Part shown: positions 47,693-57,328 of the stretch, piece by piece
How the letters are laid out: every line of letters begins with the position of its first letter
How positions within the stretch are numbered: the stretch's first letter is position 1
Assembly: GCA_016584305.1 (NCBI GenBank)
Contig: JACEEZ010010925.1
Coordinates: 1-64,000, forward strand
Source: Chionoecetes opilio
Taxonomy: Eukaryota > Arthropoda > Malacostraca > Decapoda > Majidae
Length of the DNA: 64,000 nucleotides
Direction: 5' to 3'
The notes under the pieces: generated by a model
What the model was told of the DNA's origin: nothing
Databases searched by the model: none
Seen by the model: only the letters and a program-made list of their open reading frames with translations
Position numbers and translations under genes: made by a program

Positions 47693-49701
47693 TTAGTTAG
47701 TGTTCGCCACTTGTCTGAGGCGTTGGTGTAGAAAAAATGGGCCAGAGTGATGCTTGTGAGTACATTTGAACGCCAGTATTGGCTGCCCTCCACCTCCAGC
47801 GCCGCCCGGCTTACTCACTGCAGGGTCGTCTGAGGATCTCATTCTGGCCAAGAGATCTTTCCTCAGCCTAGGGATCCTCGTTGCTAGGCAGGGCACGCCT
47901 AACCCACCATCCACTGCCATTGTGTGAAGGTACGCATTTGCAGTATCCTTCGGCAAGTGGAAGCAAGATCTGACGGCCCGTCTGACGGCCTTGTCAGCGC
48001 ATCGCAGTTGGTCTTGCGTTGCTGCCATATTCACCAAATGGGTAAAACAGCTGGGGCATTAAGATGATTAAGATTTAGCCCCCAGAACTTCTGTTGTGGA
48101 CGAGCCGGAGCTTTAAACAGCCTGTCCAGTTTGACTACTAGATCTTGGTGTAGTAGGTGGGCAGTGCCCCTCTCATTGCCCCCCATCTGGACTTCCAGGG
48201 ATTTGTAGAAACCCTTTGGAGCCAGTGACCGAACAGGCTGGCCGTTGATGTTGAACGGCTTTGTGACTTGGGCCCAAGATTTCCTCTTCTTGTAGGCAGC
48301 AATGCCTAGTGTCGCACATTTCCCGACCCCCATTTCGAGTCTAGCCTTCCCCGCCGCCCCCACTAGGGCATTGATGGAGGCCTGGAGCCCGGAGGGAGTA
48401 TTGGCCATGAGCGCTACATCATCAGCGAAAGCCAGGTAATGGATGGTCTCATTCCCGTACTTCACGCCGATGGATTTCGGCAATGCTGCCAAAGCCCAGT
48501 CGAGGCTGATATTGAAGAGGTATGGGGAAAGGGGATCCCCCTGTAACACCCCCCTCGCTAGTTTGACTGGGGGTGCTCCCTCTTCAAGGACGGTAGCTGC
48601 CTGTCCGTATAGTCTGCGGACATATTCCGTGAGTCTTGGTGGAAACCCCCATCTCTCGCAGGCAGCAACAAGAGAGGGGTGACCCACGGAATCAAAAGCC
48701 TTTTTTAAATCCACCCACGCGACATAGAGATTCGAGGGAGTGGACTGCGCTTTCCGGACCATGGCCCGGATTATGGCGATGTTTGCCGCGCAGCCCTCCT
48801 CTGCCTTAAACCCCTTCTGCCGCATGGATAGAGGTGCCACATGGCTATGGCGCTTGGTCAAAACCTTGTGCACCAGACGTGTTATAAGGGGAGTGATAGT
48901 AATTGGCCGAAAATCCCCTGGCGCTGCTGGGTCTGATGTTTTTGGTAGGAGATGTGTTCTTCCCACCGCCAGTCATCGGGTAGGGCCCCCAGCCAGAGGA
49001 TCCCGTTGACAACCCATAAGAGTTTGGAACTCCCGAGGTCTAAGACGTCGCGGTAACACCGGCCGTCGGGCCCGGGTGCCGTCCCTCTCAGGGTCGCCGC
49101 CAGAACCTTCGCCAGCTCTTCTTCAGACACCGGCCCCATTATGCCGGGGCCGATGCTCAGTGTCGGAGCCGGTTTCCGGCTTTCCTCTGGACTGGGCCGA
49201 CTGAACAGCTCCCTCCAGAAAGTATAAGTACCTTCTGGGAGAGCCGGAGTGGCCAGAACGTCCTCCCCACTGAGAACTTTCTTGACCACCCGATCTCTAT
49301 TCCGGCGCCATTGCGTCTGAAAAGGCTGCAAACCTCCTCCTCCGGAGCCTCCTTGGGGAGGGCTCCCGATGGCCACCCGGTCTTGGTGGGCCACGGCCAC
49401 GTGGGTCTTTGGGAGGGGCCCAAGCGTCCAGCTGCGCTTGGATGTCCCTTACGGTGATCGGTGCTGGAATTGCCAAGAGCTGCGGGAGGGCCCGTACTGA
49501 AATTTCGAGTGCGCCAAGGACGTCACCTTCGAAATCAGTACACTCGACTCGTCGCTCTCGGAGCGGCTTTCTGATGTTGTCTCCGAGGCTGAATCCATTT
49601 CCGGGGTGGGTTCCTCCTCGGCTGGCTGTCTCTCCTCCTCCCCGCCTTTCCGGCCTCTGGCGGGTCACACGTTGGGGAGCCCGGGGTGGTGAAGATGTCA
49701 T
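47693..49701 (-). mobile_element. R2-clade non-LTR retrotransposon, RT region
   Basis: Reading leftward: a proline/arginine-rich segment (49701-49300), FWRELFSRPSPEESRK near 49215, GPVSEEELAKVLAATLRGTA near 49110 (typical pre-RT block), then the 311-codon RT (48966-48031) with PGDFRPITITPL, QKGF, VAWVDLKKAFDSVGH (motif A), ARGVLQGDPLSPYLFN (motif B) and LAFADDVALMA (motif C, FADD), and finally LPKDTANAYLHTMAVDGGLG near 47910. This block order is the R2 superclade. Small indels separate the frames near 48955 and 48035. The restriction-like endonuclease that should follow is missing after 47693. Confidence 0.8.
48031..48966 (-). CDS. R2-clade reverse transcriptase domain, intact 311-codon frame
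   Basis: All RT palm motifs are present in one frame: Asp of VDLKKAFDS (motif A) near residue 95, GDPLSP near 152, and FADD near 190-195 with both catalytic Asp. The next about 100 residues cover thumb-like sequence up to KFWGLNLNHLNAP. The frame's first residues (MGRTHLLPKTS) are really the continuation of DDWRW in the preceding frame, so the printed Met is not a start. RT would prime on nicked target DNA. Confidence 0.8.
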   Translation of the reverse strand: MGRTHLLPKTSDPAAPGDFRPITITPLITRLVHKVLTKRHSHVAPLSMRQKGFKAEEGCAANIAIIRAMVRKAQSTPSNLYVAWVDLKKAFDSVGHPSLVAACERWGFPPRLTEYVRRLYGQAATVLEEGAPPVKLARGVLQGDPLSPYLFNISLDWALAALPKSIGVKYGNETIHYLAFADDVALMANTPSGLQASINALVGAAGKARLEMGVGKCATLGIAAYKKRKSWAQVTKPFNINGQPVRSLAPKGFYKSLEVQMGGNERGTAHLLHQDLVVKLDRLFKAPARPQQKFWGLNLNHLNAPAVLPIW

Positions 49702-49835
49702 TTCCCCGACTCTACAGATTCACTCAGCCAGTAAAATTGTTCGAACATGATCTTTATATCCCTCCTCATAGAGACAGGTTCTGTGGGGAGATGTCTCTTG
49801 AGCGAAACATTTAATCGCCGGNCATGGCCTCCGGG
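49702..49835. other. Junction segment with an ambiguous base (N)
   Basis: About 130 bases separate the two copies of the R2 5' segment. The single N at 49822 marks an unresolved base or a join in the assembly exactly where the second copy begins. No feature is recognised within it. Confidence 0.5.
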
Positions 49836-50425
49836 TGCCGTCCCCCTCTCAGGGTCGCCGCCAGAACCTTCGCCAGCTCTTCTTCAGACACCGGCCCCAT
49901 TATGCCGGGGCCGATGCTCAGTGTCGGAGCCGGTTTCCGGCTTTTCTCTGGACTGGGCCGACTGAACAGCTCCCTCCAGTAAGTATAAGTACCTTCTGGG
50001 AGAGCCGGAGTGGCCAGAACGTCCTCCCCACTGAGAACTTTCTTGACCACCCGACCTCTATTCCGGCGCCATTGCGTCTGAAAAGGCTGCAAACCTCCTC
50101 CTCCGGAGCCTCCTTGGGGAGGGCTCCCGATGGCCACCCGGTCTTGGTGGGCCACGGCCACGTGGGTCTTTGGGAGGGGCCCAAGGGTCCAGCTGCGCTT
50201 GGATGTCCCTTACGGTGATCGGTGCTGGAATTGCCAAGAGCTGCGGGAGGGCCCGTACTGAAATTTCGAGTGCGCCAAGGACGTCACCTTCGAAATCAGT
50301 ACACTCTACTCGTCGCTCTCGGAGCGGCTTTCTGATGTTGTCTCCGAGGCTGAATCCATTTCCGGGGTGGGTTCCTCCTCGGCTGGCTGTCTCTCCTCCT
50401 CCCCGCCTTTCCGGCCTCTGGATGC
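49836..50425 (-). repeat. Second copy of the R2-clade 5' segment
   Basis: Bases 49836-50425 repeat 49075-49664 with only a few differences (for example GAAAG/GTAAG near 49978, CTC/TTC near 49945). Both encode the same SVRALPQLLAIPAPITVRDI, WRRNR and FWRELFSRP blocks on the minus strand. It is a direct tandem duplication of about 590 bp, or two element copies joined in assembly. Confidence 0.85.
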
Positions 50426-50643
50426 ATGGGCGGATGGTTACGTAGTTCTCCCAGCCACGGCCACCCCCCCGCCCGGACCCTCCCAAGGGCCGGTGTGGGG
50501 GTTTGGTGGTCCCTGGTCTGCCACGTGTCAGCTGAGATGGGCGGATGGTTACGTAGTTCTCCCAGCCACGCCCCCCCCCCTCCCGCCCGGACCCTCCCAA
50601 GGGCTGGTGCGGGGGGTTTGGTGGTCCCTGGTCTGCCACGTGT
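50424..50643 (-). repeat. GC-rich minisatellite, two units of about 110 bp
   Basis: Two direct copies of GATGGGCGGATGGTTACGTA ... GGTCCCTGGTCTGCCACGTG occupy 50424-50529 and 50530-50643. On the minus strand they are open and in frame with the R2-clade segment (ENYVTIRPSQLTRGRPGTTK repeated). They may be element 5' repeats or an independent satellite. Confidence 0.75.
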
Positions 50644-50982
50644 AAGGATTGATTGATTGATTATAGTTTTAAGGCGCCGCAACTGCGGGGTTATTGACGC
50701 CTGCTTACAAAAGATACAGTTAAAGTAAAACTAAAAAACAAAATTTAAGATAGAATAAAAATATTGAAAATTACGAAATATATAAAAGAACAAGAGTACA
50801 TTAAAAACAATCATAAGTTAATATTAAAAACATCATAACTTGTTGAGAAGGCCAGCCCTCTCAATAAATGTATGGACTTCATGTACCGGAGAGAAACACC
50901 TCTCTCCCAATGCCAGGGAGAGACGGTAAGCACCGTCCGACCCGCGACACCGGGACAAAAATTGCACACGTAGGTCCCCAAG
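50644..50982 (-). mobile_element. I/Nimb-type LINE copy F, 3' end only
   Basis: An ATTGATTGATTG tail at 50648-50660 is followed by the family 3' UTR and the last ORF2 codons (VSPWHWERGVSLR on the minus strand), ending abruptly at 50982 (CGTAGGTCCCCAAGAC). It is a 340-bp 5'-truncated insertion lying between two stretches of the same minisatellite. Confidence 0.85.
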
Positions 50983-51128
50983 ACGTAACCATCCGCCCAT
51001 CTCAGCTTACACGTGGCAGACCAGGGACCACCAAACCCCCCGCACCAGCCTTGGGAGGGTCCGGGCGAGGGGGAGGCGTGGCTGGGAGAACTACGTAGCC
51101 ATCCGCCCATCTCAGCTTACACGTGGCA
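50983..51128 (+). repeat. Minisatellite, inverted relative to 50424-50643
   Basis: The block GTAACCATCCGCCCATCTCAG through CACGTGGCAGACCAGG is one full and one partial unit of the same 110-bp minisatellite but in the opposite orientation. The array therefore switches strand across the copy F insertion. Confidence 0.75.
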
Positions 51129-51770
51129 GACCAGGTGTCAGGCCAGGGACGCCCTGGCGGGGAAATAATGCCCAGGGGAGAAAGGGTGAAAGCCGCGCCC
51201 CTGGGACGTAGCTTAACACCACAGACACAGACACCAGCCGAATAAAATATTTTAAGACACAGCTGGGCCCGGCCAGGGATGAAGAATAAACTACACTCAT
51301 GCCCGTAAACCCTACAGAAGGATTACGAAGCATTAATGGGTAAAAACTTCACACACACCTACGTAAACACGAAAAAACAGCAGGTGCTTACCATATGGCC
51401 TGAAGAGAAACAACACGTGTTACAGGAGACGCAGCAGGTGTTGACTCGATGAAGGCAAAATTAAGAATGATGGCTCCGAGCCGGCTGGCGGACAGCCGGC
51501 CTCGGTCAGGATTGGCACGGCGTTGCCAGACGTGTGTTTCTTTTTCTTTCAGATCTAAGTGTAGCCTGGTTACCTAACCAGATGTGGGTATTGGTTGCCT
51601 GTATACCCAGGGTTTGCCCTGGGTGGCGATCTTTCCTATCCTATAGCTTAGTGCACTAGCTCTAAGGGGACCTAAAAGAACGGTTCTTCGACGAAACAGT
51701 CCGACGAAACGCCTCGTGTGATAGCCGCTTTAGCCAAAATAAACCTCTTATCAAGTCTATTTGGGCATCT
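51129..51770 (+). other. Unassigned; weakly LTR-like segment
   Basis: The segment starts TGTCAGGCCAGGGACGCCCT and has AATAAA words near 51240 and 51738, the latter about 25 bases before TTTGGGCA, which could be an LTR end. There is no primer-binding site, no partner LTR and no gag/pol nearby, so a solo LTR is only a guess. Otherwise I see no gene here. Confidence 0.2.
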
Positions 51771-51774
51771 TTTG

Positions 51775-53690
51775 AGTTCGGTGGCCGTCGGCCTCGAGGA
51801 CCAAGCGCTCCCCCTTCGTCACTGGGAGGTGGAGCCTTCCGGTGATGTCGCCTTTATGCTTCATCCCCCTTTCTCTCCTTTCTTAGGGCGATTCTAGGCC
51901 CGGTGAGACCCTTCTCTTCCGTCTCACGCTTCTTCTTCCTTTTATACTTCACGCTCCGCTCCCCACGTGTTTGCCGTACGTGGCATCCTGTATATTCCCC
52001 GCGCGCCCCTCTATCTGGGAGTTGAGTCCACCGCGGGGCGGGTTGTAGTTCCCTTCGGTGGGCAACACGCTCCTTTGGTAGGGGGGTTGGGGTAAGACGG
52101 GAGGTCCAGTGTGGCCCCGCTGGATCAATCGGCTGGTCATGCGTTGGCTAGGGCCAAGCGGAGGTTGCCTGGTGGGCACCGCATCGGTCCCGCGGCTGCC
52201 ACCACACACTAGGCAACCGAAGCGTATACTTCCCTGCTACCCCTGGAGCTGTTGGGTGAGGTCCTTCCCCAACAGACAGCTTCCCCTCGTTGGGCTCCGT
52301 GGTGGGTGGGTGCGTTGGGAAGTGAAGTAATTTTGTTTATGTATACAACTAAAGATTTACCCCGGCCTGCCTCTCTCCCTGACGTCCGCTTGTCCTCGAC
52401 TGCTCCCATTGAATCCTCTCACATTGCCATTCTGGCGCCTTTCCAGGCCCGACGTGGCACGAAGCGGCAGCCGCCCCTTCCTCCTCAGCTCCCCGGTCTG
52501 GCGGTCCCCGCATCAAGGGACGCAGACAGGGATTGAGAGACGAGCCTGGCCCTCGGGGCACTTCTACGTTGGACACCTTGTTTCTGTCCAACGTGTCCCA
52601 GGCGTTGTCTTACAGAGCATTACATGATATTTTCAAGGCTTATGGTGTGGTTCGCCGCATCAGACTTATTTATGATGACAATGGACAATCAAATAGGTGC
52701 TACATAAATTTTGCTTCAGCAGATGATGCTTCCTCTGCTTATGAGGAAGCCACAAAGATGGAAATTGGAGCGAGACATTACAGAGCCGAACTCATTCGCT
52801 CTGTAAATGTTGGAGACGGCCCTGATGACTACATCCCCAACACTTTTGAGAAAACTACTACATCTACTCCACCTGTCCGCCATAGCCCTACCCCTACTTG
52901 GTACGTGGCGTATTATAAGGAAAGTGGTGGCAACTTTTTCCTTGCAGCGCGGTATTTGGAGAAAGAAATTGGAATGATCCCGGAAGGCCACCTGAAACGG
53001 TATGGCAGGGGGGTTCTAATCCGAGCCAAGGACCTTACTCAGGCTCGGATGCTCTTCCACATGCCCATCACCGAAGATAGCATTTTTGATACCATCAAAC
53101 CTCATCCAAAATTCAATACCAGCAAAGGCGTAGTCTACAACTACGACCTCTTTGAGTTTTCGGAGGCGGAAATACTAAACATGTGCCTGGAAAGAGTTCA
53201 ACAGGTCTATAAGGTCAGAGGAAGCAAAAACATGATCATTTTAACTTTCTACGGATCAAGTCTCTCCGATTCCATCAGGATCGGTCCCCAGTCTCTAAAG
53301 ATAAAAGCCTTTATCGACCGCCCTATGCAGTGCTATGAGTGCTACAGCTTTGGGCACGGCAAAACATTTTGTAAATCCCCTCCTCGCTGTGGTCGATGCT
53401 CGGCGTTGGGTGCCCATGCCACAGCTGACTGTACGTCAACTCCCTACTGCTTCCACTGCCGTGTTGATCACCCACCGAGTTCCCGACAGTGTGGGACTTA
53501 TAAATTAGAAGAAGACATCCTTTATTTGGCCAACTCCCAATTTATCAGTCTTGGGAGCGCCAGAAGAGAACTTTCCCACAGACAAGCAGGCGGGGGAGGA
53601 AGCAGGACCTACGCATCCGCGATGGCTGCTGCTTCTTCTAAGACGCCTAATCACCCTCCTGCAGTTCCACCACCACATTCTCTTAAACCT
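51775..53690 (+). mobile_element. I/Nimb-type LINE copy E, 5' UTR plus ORF1
   Basis: The copy starts within the 5' UTR (GGTGGCCGTCGGCCTNGNGG, equal to about 2905 in copy A) and ends near the end of ORF1 at about 53690, where it meets an R2 3' end. Copies A and C continue differently from this point. It carries the only long intact ORF1 of the family in the window. Confidence 0.8.
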
Positions 53691-53696
53691 ACCTGA
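52339..53696 (+). CDS. LINE ORF1: RRM-like and CCHC nucleic-acid-binding protein
   Basis: The conserved ATG at 52339 (also present in copies A and C) opens a Pro-rich leader (MYTTKDLPRPASLPD). A one-base shift near 52530 leads into the 387-codon frame 52533-53696, whose printed first residue is a TTG. This holds an RRM-like fold (LFLSNVSQALSYRALHDIF ... CYINFASADDASSAY), a second conserved block (NFFLAARYLEKEIGMIPEGH ... FHMPITEDSIFD), then zinc knuckles: CYECYSFGHGKTFC, CGRCSALGAHATADC and CFHCRVDHPPSSRQC. This is the I/Nimb-type ORF1 layout. It would coat element RNA. The C-terminal tail is replaced by R2 sequence. Confidence 0.8.
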
Positions 53697-53959
53697 ATTC
53701 TCTTAAACACGACCTGAAAACTGCGAAGTACAGTGTCCCGGATGTCATAACAAATGTGACCCAGCTTACAGGTGCCACTCCAGTTGTGTCGTCATTCACT
53801 ATCAACTGGAGGGGCACCATCGCGAGACAGACACTAAACATGTGGCACATCATGGGCTTACCGCAACACACGCTCAAGCTCATGGTGGTTCAGTGTCTGG
53901 AGAGAAGTGTGAACATCTACAGACAACATCATGACACTGCGGGTGGGCCAGTGGGTTGA
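53696..53959 (+). pseudogene. R2 ORF C-terminal fragment
   Basis: The frame NSLKHDLKTAKYSVPDVITN, then FTINWRGTIARQTLNMWHIM, then LKLMVVQCLERSVNIYRQHH to the stop at 53957 matches the last segment of R2 proteins (a T-x-S/N-WRG core followed by GL ... L ... V ... S ... F/Y). The RT and endonuclease are absent to the left because LINE copy E abuts it. The identity is strongly supported by the following 3' UTR ending at the R2 site of 28S. Confidence 0.7.
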
Positions 53960-54596
53960 TCGGCCAAAGTGCAGTGCAGGGTCGCACCCTCGGACGTTTC
54001 GAAGGCATGCTCAACGCCGAAACAGCTAAAGGTTCCTCCCTCCCCCTAAGTGCTATACCCCCTGTTTGTTCAGTGCCATCCTTATGTGTGACAATGTCTG
54101 TTTGTTTATGTCCACAACTGGGAACTGGGTGCGCATGCTAGGTGTGAGCTAGCGGCACCCAGTTCTTAATGTTAAACCCATAGACAGGTAATGTCATGCC
54201 AATGTCCCGAGTGGACGGATAGAGTGAGAGCTAAGTCGCTCACTCGGGGTAGGGCTAGGCATCCCTTGGCTATGGGGTTGTTTTGTTTAAGAACACTTGT
54301 GTGTGTGAAACTCTGCAAATATTTAATTTAACTCACTTTTTTATAGAATACTATGCAAATCACACCTAATCATATGTTATTTCATCCTGTTTCTCCGGGC
54401 ACAACGGACCGGAACACCAGATGGCATGCCTTGCCTTGGGCCTGCGTGCCATTTTATCCCTTTTTCATTGGCTAATGATAAAGGGGAGCGGTGTGGGATT
54501 GGGGAATGGGTGGGATTGGGTGGATTTTTTTCAAGTACGCTTCTCACCAATACCCTCGCCATTTCTGGGGTGGAGGAGCCCCAATCTATCCAAATG
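53960..54596 (+). mobile_element. R2 3' UTR ending at the 28S target site
   Basis: 637 bases without a plausible gene separate the R2 stop from 28S. R2 3' UTRs of this size are folded by the element protein to prime reverse transcription. There is no poly(A) tail. The right end is placed where 28S TANCCAAATGCCTCG begins at 54597, the exact position known for R2 insertions. Confidence 0.75.
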
Positions 54597-55415
54597 CCTC
54601 GTCTCTAATTATGACGGCGCATGATGGATTAACGAGAATTCCCACTTCCCAATCTACTATCTAGCGAACCCACAGTCAGGGGACGGTCCTGAGTTTATCA
54701 GCGGGGGAAAGAAGACATCTGAGTGAGCTTGACTCGTATAGTCGATTTGTGTAGAGAGACATCAGAGGTGTAGCATAAGTGGGAGGTTTTTTTACATCAC
54801 GGTCACTTGTGGGCCGGTGCTGCCGACAATGAAAATACCACTACTCTGATTCGTTCTTTTACTTACTCGTGAGAACGGAATCGGAGCTACCCCCCGTGAA
54901 ATTGTCTCCCTGTTTCTAGACTAAAGCGGCGAAGGAGGGCGCGTGTGGGTTTCGGCCCCGCGTTTAAGGCCTGACCGGGCGTTCGCAGCCCGCCGCTATC
55001 CGCTCCGAGGACATTATCCAGTGGGATTTTGACTGGGTGCGATACATCTGTCAAACGATAACGCAGGTGGTCCTAAGGCCAGCCTAAGCCGTGGACTGAA
55101 AGCTCGCGGTAGAGCAAGGGCAAATGCCGCTTATCCTTGAATTTTTTTCTACGAATACCGACTGCAAAGTCAGGGCCTATCGATCCTTTTGACATTTATG
55201 ATTTTAAATCAAGAGGTGTCAGAAACGTTAACACAGGAATAACCTGGCTTTGCGGCCAAGCGTTCATAGGGCAACGTCGCTTTTTGATCCTTCGATGTAC
55301 AACTCCTTCCTATCATGGTGAAAGCAGAATTCACAGCGTTGATTGTTCATTCATTCATTCAGACTAATACAGGTGGGGGGGGGAAGGAGGGGAAACGAGA
55401 GCTGGCTTAGACCGT
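54597..55415 (+). rRNA. 28S rRNA fragment, R2 site to the TTAGACCGT motif
   Basis: Conserved 28S blocks occur in order: CCAAATGCCTCG, GATGGATTAACGAGA, ATCTACTATCTAGCGAA, AGAGGTGTAGCATAAGTGGG, GATAACGCAGGTGGTCCTAA, GGCCTATCGATCCTTTTGAC, AGAGGTGTCAGAAACGTTA, GCCAAGCGTTCATAGGGCAA, TTTTTGATCCTTCGATGT and GCTGGCTTAGACCGT. Numerous indels and substitutions, plus an odd run of G at 55374, indicate a pseudogene or noisy sequence. It stops within the last motif at 55415, where functional 28S would read CGTGAGACAGG. Confidence 0.9.
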
Positions 55416-56443
55416 GCGTGGGTTTTGACCGACTTACGCTTTTTTTTTGCGACTTTTGGCGTTTGATGCTAGGTACCTTAGTTAGACCTTGACGAGTATC
55501 CAGCCCTGAAACCACCTACGTTGGGTAGATTATAACGGGGAAAATGCAGTGGACACTTCCGAATAGAGCTTGTGGCCCTCCTACACTTTGTCATCAGTGA
55601 AATTTTTTGAATCTCGACCGTAAGTGGCTTTTCTGTAAGAAATCCCCTCTAGCCTGCCACGCCCCCCCCGCATAGATCTTTATTACTGACCCTGGTTAAG
55701 ATCTTGCGACGTGCGCAGCACGTCGCAGATCTTAAACAAGGTAAGTTATAGCTTTTTCTGTCCCTGGTTTAAGATCTGCGACGTGCGAAGCACGTCGCAG
55801 ATCTTAAACAAGGTGTTATAGCCTTTTCTGACCATGTTTAAGATTGCGAACGTGCTGCGCACGTCGCAGATCTTAAACAAGGTATGGTTATACCTGTTCT
55901 GACCCAGGTTGTTAAGATCTGCACGTGCTGCGCACGTCGCAGATTTCAACAAGCTAGGTCTACCTGTTCTGACCCAGGTTTAAGCTCGGGACGATTTGCT
56001 GCGCACGTCGCAGATCTTAAACAAGCTAGAAACGATTCTGTATGATAAGTGACCTGTACGGCGTCTGGCGGACTTAATGTAGGTGTTTACGGCAATTGTC
56101 GAGGGTACATTTCCGAATAGAGTTTTTCTGCACTCTAACAACTTTGTCCTCATTGAAATTTATCGAATCTCAACTTAAGAGGTGGCTTTACTGTGAGTTT
56201 TAAAGTGAATTATAGTGTTTTCTGGGAGCTTCGTGGTGTCTGGCGGAGTGAGTTGTAGTCTGGAATGAAATGTTGAGACCACACTTCCGATAGAACTTTG
56301 CCCCTCTACAACTTTGGTCATCAGTGAAATTTTTTTGAATCGCGACCGTAAGTGCTTTTCGGTACGAAAACCCCTCTGAGCCTGCCCCCGCCCCGCCCCC
56401 GCATAAATCCAACGCTATATATATATAATAGATAATAGATATA
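55391..56443 (+). repeat. 28S-anchored tandem repeat, unit 1
   Basis: The unit begins with the 28S-derived GGAAACGAGAGCTGGCTTAG and ends before the next copy of that motif at 56444. It contains three copies of a module (TTGTCNTCAGTGAAATTT, GAATCTCGACCGTAAGTGGC) near 55585, 56128 and 56310, the GCCCCGCCCCGCATAAATCC block, and the hairpin array. Unit 1 is longer than unit 2 because of the array. Short open frames inside are not gene-like. Confidence 0.75.
55694..56021 (+). repeat. Array of five tandem hairpins (about 72-bp period)
   Basis: Five near-perfect inverted repeats lie at about 55694-55737, 55768-55808, 55837-55877, 55908-55949 and 55979-56021. The best is TTTAAGATCTGCGACGTGC, a 3-nt loop, then its complement: a 19-bp stem. 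The loop is GCA in unit 1, GAA in unit 2 and TGC in units 3-5. The spacers (CAAGGT...TTCTGACCCAGG) are also related. Later units carry small deletions in the left half of the stem while the right half is conserved. No coding sequence. Confidence 0.9.
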
Positions 56444-57328
56444 GAGGAACGTGAGGCTGGACTTAGACCGTGTTTTCGTTCTGCAAACACGTTATTGAAA
56501 TGTTACGGCATACAGTTTGGAATACATTTTTTGTTTCTACGTCAAATGTGATGTTCTAAAGCCGTCCGATTTGTTCGTGAATTTTAGTTCTCGAGTTGCC
56601 AGTATGGATTTTACGGTGTTTTTTTGGGGGTTGTGACGCACGTTCATTATCATCTAAGGGCCACGTTTTGCCAATACTGTTTTGTTGAACGGCCTTGCCG
56701 GTCTATTGAAAACCATCAACAATGGTCCCTGTGACTCTTGGTTCGCGAGTTGCCACTATGAATTTTAACGGTTTTTTTTTCGTTGTGACGCGTTTATGCG
56801 ACTTTTGTCGTCCAATGAACCGTATACATATTGAAGCAACGTACGATTTACTATCCTTTTGTCTTTCATGTTACAAACGCTCTACGATTACGGTTTGGGA
56901 GTTAGAGTATGAATATTAGCTTCCTCGATCAACAAATTTAATTATTAATTGAGAATTTATAAGATTATTAGCACATTAATACTACATTATCGCCAGAGTT
57001 TTCTACGCTCTACAACTTTTTGTCCTCAGTGAAAAATATATCGCATTCTCGAACTTAGTGGCTTTACTGTGAGTTTTAAAGTGAATTATTGTGTGTTTTT
57101 CAGGTCACTTCGTGGCGTGTGGCGGACTTAGTGTAGGTCTGAATGAAATGATTACTCACACTTCCGATAAACTTGTGGCCCTCTACACTTTATCTTCAGT
57201 GAAATTTCTTGAATCTCGACCGTAGTGGCTTTACTGTACGATAAACCCCTTCTGATCCTTCCCCGCCCGCCCCGCATAAATCCCCTCTATATATATATAT
57301 AAATAGAATAATAGATAAAATAATAATA
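56444..57328 (+). repeat. 28S-anchored tandem repeat, unit 2
   Basis: This 885-bp unit starts GAGGAACGTGAGGCTGGACT and ends in an AT-rich (TATA/ATAGATAA) tract. It shares the anchor, a TGCCAGTATGGATTTTACGG block (twice) and the GAATCTCGACCGT module with its neighbours. It lacks the hairpin array. No coding frame is convincing. Confidence 0.8.

Noticed and set aside
49297..50639. Plus-strand frames of 70-127 codons over the R2-clade region
   Set aside because: Antisense shadows of GC-rich R2-clade coding sequence.
51129..51770. Complete LTR retrotransposon
   Set aside because: Only a TG...CA-like outline and AATAAA words; no second LTR, primer-binding site or gag/pol.
54377..54624. Small protein genes in the R2 3' UTR
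   Set aside because: Overlapping frames on both strands, no motif, and the position is explained as R2 3' UTR.
55694..56021. CRISPR array
   Set aside because: The repeated units are themselves palindromes, the spacers are related to each other rather than unique, there are no cas genes, and the DNA is eukaryotic.
55694..56021. Bacterial-type transcription terminators
   Set aside because: The hairpins lack U-tracts and are tandemly repeated in non-coding eukaryotic repeat DNA.
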